Part shown: positions 21,878 to 24,267 of the stretch, piece by piece
How the letters are laid out: every line of letters starts with the position of its first letter
Position numbering within the stretch: the stretch's first letter is position 1
IMG/VR virus record: IMGVR_UViG_3300044546_000651
Coordinates: 1-24,267 of that record
Length of the DNA stretch: 24,267 nt
DNA from: a virus
Strand: one strand, 5' to 3'
Program-made: the position numbers and the translations under genes
Notes under the pieces: generated by a model
The model's database searches: none
Told to the model about the DNA's origin: nothing
The model's input: the letters and a program-made list of their open reading frames with translations, nothing else

Positions 21878-22424
21878 ATCTGAATTCCCACTTGAATTTG
21901 CGTTCAAGTGCGGAGGCGTTGACTACTTTGAGTTTGTCGATAAAAACAACCTACCTTACGAACGTGGCCTCGAAGCGTTAACATTCTACCAAGAAATGCA
22001 GAACGGAGTTACAAACGATTACATCAAGAATTACAACGCGGCAATGAGCAAGTTGTTAAGTGATCCAAAGAAAATCAACCTCAACGAAATCATTAAACTG
22101 CAAATGCGATTCGAGGAGCGTTGTAACTTCATTATAAGCAAGGATATTATTTACAAGGTTGCTTCTGTTGCATTTGTGGATAAAAGTGAGCCATTGACAC
22201 GTTATGACTTTAAGGCTAACGAAAAAAAGATTAAGAACTGGAAAGAAAACGCGGGCGATAGTTTTTTTTTGTCAATGCCAATAAAGAAATTAGTTCCGTT
22301 TTTAGCGAAGTCAGGCGACACTTCCCTGACGTATTTGGCGATAGTGGAAAAAGTCGAACAGATTCAACGGGATATTCTTTCGTTACAGACATTAGGGATG
22401 GAATTGCAAGCCGAGAAAGATTAA
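21834..22424 (+). CDS. putative tail-assembly chaperone (G-type product)
   Basis: This 196-residue soluble, helical protein (NFRNLFKNLPPTYKSEFPLE, YERGLEALTFYQEMQNG, LNEIIKLQMRFEERCNFII) sits just before the tape-measure gene, where siphophages encode the tail-assembly chaperone. In lambda and relatives the gene yields a short (G) and a longer frameshifted (GT) product. Here a T9 run at 22262-22270 in the context T TTT TTT lies at codons 143-146, and a second open frame in the -1 phase begins exactly there. Without a slip, translation goes on to 22424. The function is inferred from position and the frameshift layout, since chaperones vary widely in sequence. Confidence 0.65.
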   Translation: MNFRNLFKNLPPTYKSEFPLEFAFKCGGVDYFEFVDKNNLPYERGLEALTFYQEMQNGVTNDYIKNYNAAMSKLLSDPKKINLNEIIKLQMRFEERCNFIISKDIIYKVASVAFVDKSEPLTRYDFKANEKKIKNWKENAGDSFFLSMPIKKLVPFLAKSGDTSLTYLAIVEKVEQIQRDILSLQTLGMELQAEKD

Positions 22425-22543
22425 AGATTACCGTATTAAAATATTTACCCGCGAATTATCAAATTAATTTACTAAATTTGTGGGATTTCTTTTTCTTTGC
22501 TAATGAGGCAAAGAAGCCACAACCTAAACAGCCTAAAAAGTAA
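22262..22543 (+). CDS. T-type extension of the tail-assembly chaperone, reached by -1 frameshift
   Basis: The -1 frame is closed by TAG at 22259-22261 and then open for 93 codons from the T9 run to TAA 22541-22543. Its last 40 codons, beyond the 22424 stop, encode RLKITVLKYLPANYQINLL, FFFFANEAKK and a KKPQPKQPKK tail. There is no start codon at its head that would explain separate translation. A slip at T TTT TTT would join residues 1-145 of the chaperone to 91 new residues (236 total). A perfect 6-bp stem GTCAGG/CCTGAC (22310-22330) lies 40 nt downstream, rather far for a stimulator. Transcript slippage or an assembly error in the T run could also explain this. Confidence 0.6.
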   Translation, partial: FFFVNANKEISSVFSEVRRHFPDVFGDSGKSRTDSTGYSFVTDIRDGIASRERLKITVLKYLPANYQINLLNLWDFFFFANEAKKPQPKQPKK

Positions 22544-22549
22544 TGGCAG

Positions 22550-24267
22550 TTGGAAAACGTAATAATTAAATTCGTTGCAGACACATCAGGACTGGAGCCT
22601 GCTATAAAGCAACTTGAATTACTTGGTAAGATAAGCAAAGATGATGCGGCTGCGTTTGCGCAAGTAAACAATGAGCAAAAGGAATTTATCCAAAACTTAA
22701 ATAAATCCACAACCGAAATGGGCAAACTGTCCAACGAAGTTGATGGGCTTATGGCCGAGATTCAAGCGGGAGTTATGGAGGGATTTGCCGACCATTTAGC
22801 TGAGGTAACGAAAGAAACTAAGAAAGCGGGCGGTGGCTTTAAGTCAATGAAGCAAGAGTTAAAAGAATTAAAGGCACAGATTGCAAGTGGGTCATTGGGT
22901 GCAAAAGAAATGAAAGAAGCCACAAAACGCGCTGCACAGTTAGCTGATGAGATTGGAGATGTTAACGATAAAGTTAAGGCATTATCGAGCGACACAAAGC
23001 GAATAGATGCGGTTGTGACTGCATTTAGTGGTATAGCGGCAGCGGCTTCGGTTGCTGCGGGTGCTGCGGCATTGTTTGGAGGTGAGAATGAAAAGTTAAC
23101 TAAAACATTAGCGCAAGCCCAAGGCGCAATGGCATTATTAACTGGTGTTCAAGAATTAGCAAAGATAGCTACAACTGAAAATGCTTTAAGAACATTTGTT
23201 TTAGATGGGGCACAAAAAGCTGCAACTGTTAGCAGTAATATTTTAGGTAGGACAATAACCGCTAATATGGCTATGGCAACTGCTGGCATAAGCGTTTTAA
23301 TTGGCGGATTGGTTTATTTTATATCAACAATGAATGATGTAGATGAGGAACAAAGTAGAGTAACTGGAAACTTAGCACAAAGAAATAAAAACCAAGGAGA
23401 AACCGCATTATCTTATATTGAACAACAAATAAAAAGAAAAAAAAGTGGTTTAGAAAAAGAACTTGAATTGGAAGCTTTTTATGATAGTGAGGCAAGAGCA
23501 AAAATAAGGGAAAGATTTAGAAATAGAGAAACTGATGATGATACTTATAATTTAGAACTTCAAAATCAAGAAGCACAACATCAATATGATATTCAACAAA
23601 TAAAAGACAAGTTTGCAAAAGAGGAAGCAGATAAAAAGAAAGCTGCGCAAGACAAGTTAGATAAATTAACAGATGAAGCGCGCAAGAAAGCCGAAGCAGA
23701 TGCTAATGCACGTGCTAAACTTTTAGCAGATTTAACGCAACAATTGCAACAAAATATGATAAGGCAAGAAGAAATTCAAACCGAATATTTTAAGAATGTT
23801 GATGAGATTGATGCGATGTATGCTGAACTTTCACAAGATAGAAGATTTACAACTTCCGAGCAAATTTATGCTGAAATTGAAAAACGATTGCAAGCCGAAT
23901 ACGAAGCATCCGTAAAAAGGGCGCAAATTGATATGGCAGCAAATGAACAAATAAAACAAAATTATTACACACAAACAGATATACAAGTTCAATTTAAAAA
24001 AACACAAGCAGAAGTTGATGCTGAATATGCAAAAATCGCACAAGAAGGTAGGCTTACAACATCGGCTCAAATTTATTCAGAAATAGGAAAGCGTTACCAA
24101 GCAGAAGTTGATGCAGCTAAAAAATCAATTGAATTAGAAAAAGAAAGAACAGCATTTATAATTGACCAAGCACGTGTAATTACAAACACCATCTTCACAA
24201 TCAACCAACAAAACAGACAAGCAGAAACAAACGATATACTTGAATCACTTGCCATGCGTAAAGATGC
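22550..24267 (+). CDS. tail tape-measure protein (5' part, runs off the window)
   Basis: The open frame reaches the window end (572 codons visible). It begins near ENVIIKFVADTSGLEPAIK, a usual N-terminal form of Bacteroidota tape-measure proteins, then becomes long and helical: coiled-coil stretches, an Ala/Gly-rich segment (FSGIAAAASVAAGAAALFGG) and a hydrophobic helix (ISVLIGGLVYFI). A repeated unit of 69 residues is visible near the end. It sets tail length and helps DNA entry. The start is odd: an ATG at 22543 overlapping the chaperone stop as TAATG is in another frame, and removing one G at 22552/22553 would give MAVENVIIKF. As written, translation could start at TTG 22550. The 3' end is not in the window. 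Confidence 0.8.
   Translation, partial: MENVIIKFVADTSGLEPAIKQLELLGKISKDDAAAFAQVNNEQKEFIQNLNKSTTEMGKLSNEVDGLMAEIQAGVMEGFADHLAEVTKETKKAGGGFKSMKQELKELKAQIASGSLGAKEMKEATKRAAQLADEIGDVNDKVKALSSDTKRIDAVVTAFSGIAAAASVAAGAAALFGGENEKLTKTLAQAQGAMALLTGVQELAKIATTENALRTFVLDGAQKAATVSSNILGRTITANMAMATAGISVLIGGLVYFISTMNDVDEEQSRVTGNLAQRNKNQGETALSYIEQQIKRKKSGLEKELELEAFYDSEARAKIRERFRNRETDDDTYNLELQNQEAQHQYDIQQIKDKFAKEEADKKKAAQDKLDKLTDEARKKAEADANARAKLLADLTQQLQQNMIRQEEIQTEYFKNVDEIDAMYAELSQDRRFTTSEQIYAEIEKRLQAEYEASVKRAQIDMAANEQIKQNYYTQTDIQVQFKKTQAEVDAEYAKIAQEGRLTTSAQIYSEIGKRYQAEVDAAKKSIELEKERTAFIIDQARVITNTIFTINQQNRQAETNDILESLAMRKD

Noticed and set aside
22473-22480. TAAATTTG, a -7 promoter-like word before the tape-measure gene
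   Set aside because: There is no -33 box at the right distance and the word lies in the chaperone extension; such matches are expected by chance in AT-rich DNA.
22459-22995. Minus-strand open frames across the chaperone extension and tape-measure start
   Set aside because: They lie opposite well-supported plus-strand coding, have Ser/Leu/Phe-rich shadow composition and no promoter or leader.

Overview
The window looks like part of the genome of a tailed, probably siphovirus-type, phage that infects a member of the Bacteroidota. Several things point that way. Coding is dense on both strands, with ATGA and TAATG overlaps. The DNA is AT-rich, with A-rich leaders in place of Shine-Dalgarno sites. 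Promoter-like sites match the Bacteroidota form (TTG/TTTG, about 19-20 nt, TAnnTTTG). The protein families are ones usually met in Bacteroidota phages: a BT4734-type primase domain, a DUF3127 SSB-like protein, Gp157, an M15 endolysin and a VPYTGATADVDLG-type tail fibre. No integrase, CI-type repressor, tRNA or transposon is visible, so lifestyle cannot be decided. All functional names are from motif recognition by eye; no database search was run.

Layout. (1) 1-6597, rightward: the 3' end of a probable capsid gene, head-tail connector, neck (HK97 gp10-like), tail completion, two paralogous tail proteins separated by a hairpin, a long tail fibre, a tail-tip/adhesin-like protein and three small proteins, two of them membrane proteins. 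A hairpin at 6600-6625 closes this unit against the opposing one. (2) 6634-10581, leftward: a C5-cytosine DNA methyltransferase with its own promoter and a structured leader, then (going upstream) a spanin-like protein, a holin-like protein, a small protein, an M15 peptidase endolysin and several small unknown genes. (3) 10582-10688: a divergent control region with two promoters whose -33 boxes abut. (4) 10689-17419, rightward: small early genes that share an ACTAAC motif before the start codon, then a recombination and replication set (SSB-like DUF3127, RecT-like annealing protein, Gp157, PD-(D/E)XK nuclease, primase, SF3-type helicase). A structured intergenic RNA candidate lies at about 14147-14240. 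(5) 17420-17673: a gene-poor stretch with phased 11-bp iterons, the best candidate replication origin or operator. (6) 17674-24267, rightward: VRR-NUC nuclease, then a putative late promoter with two 12-bp direct repeats, small and large terminase, a glycosyltransferase/methyltransferase pair, small genes, the tail-assembly chaperone with a probable -1 frameshift at a T9 run, and the start of the tape-measure gene.

How it fits together. Divergent transcription from about 10.63 kb would drive an early/replication unit to the right and small plus lysis genes to the left. Late genes would be read rightward from 18.28 kb, off the right end of the window, and (if the genome is circular or circularly permuted) back in at the left end to the hairpin at 6.6 kb. 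The most interesting unexplained signals are the frameshift site in the chaperone, an apparent one-base disruption at the tape-measure start, two pseudoknot-capable RNA leaders, the phased iterons, the paired operator-like repeats at the late promoter, and a 13-bp direct repeat bracketing the methyltransferase gene.
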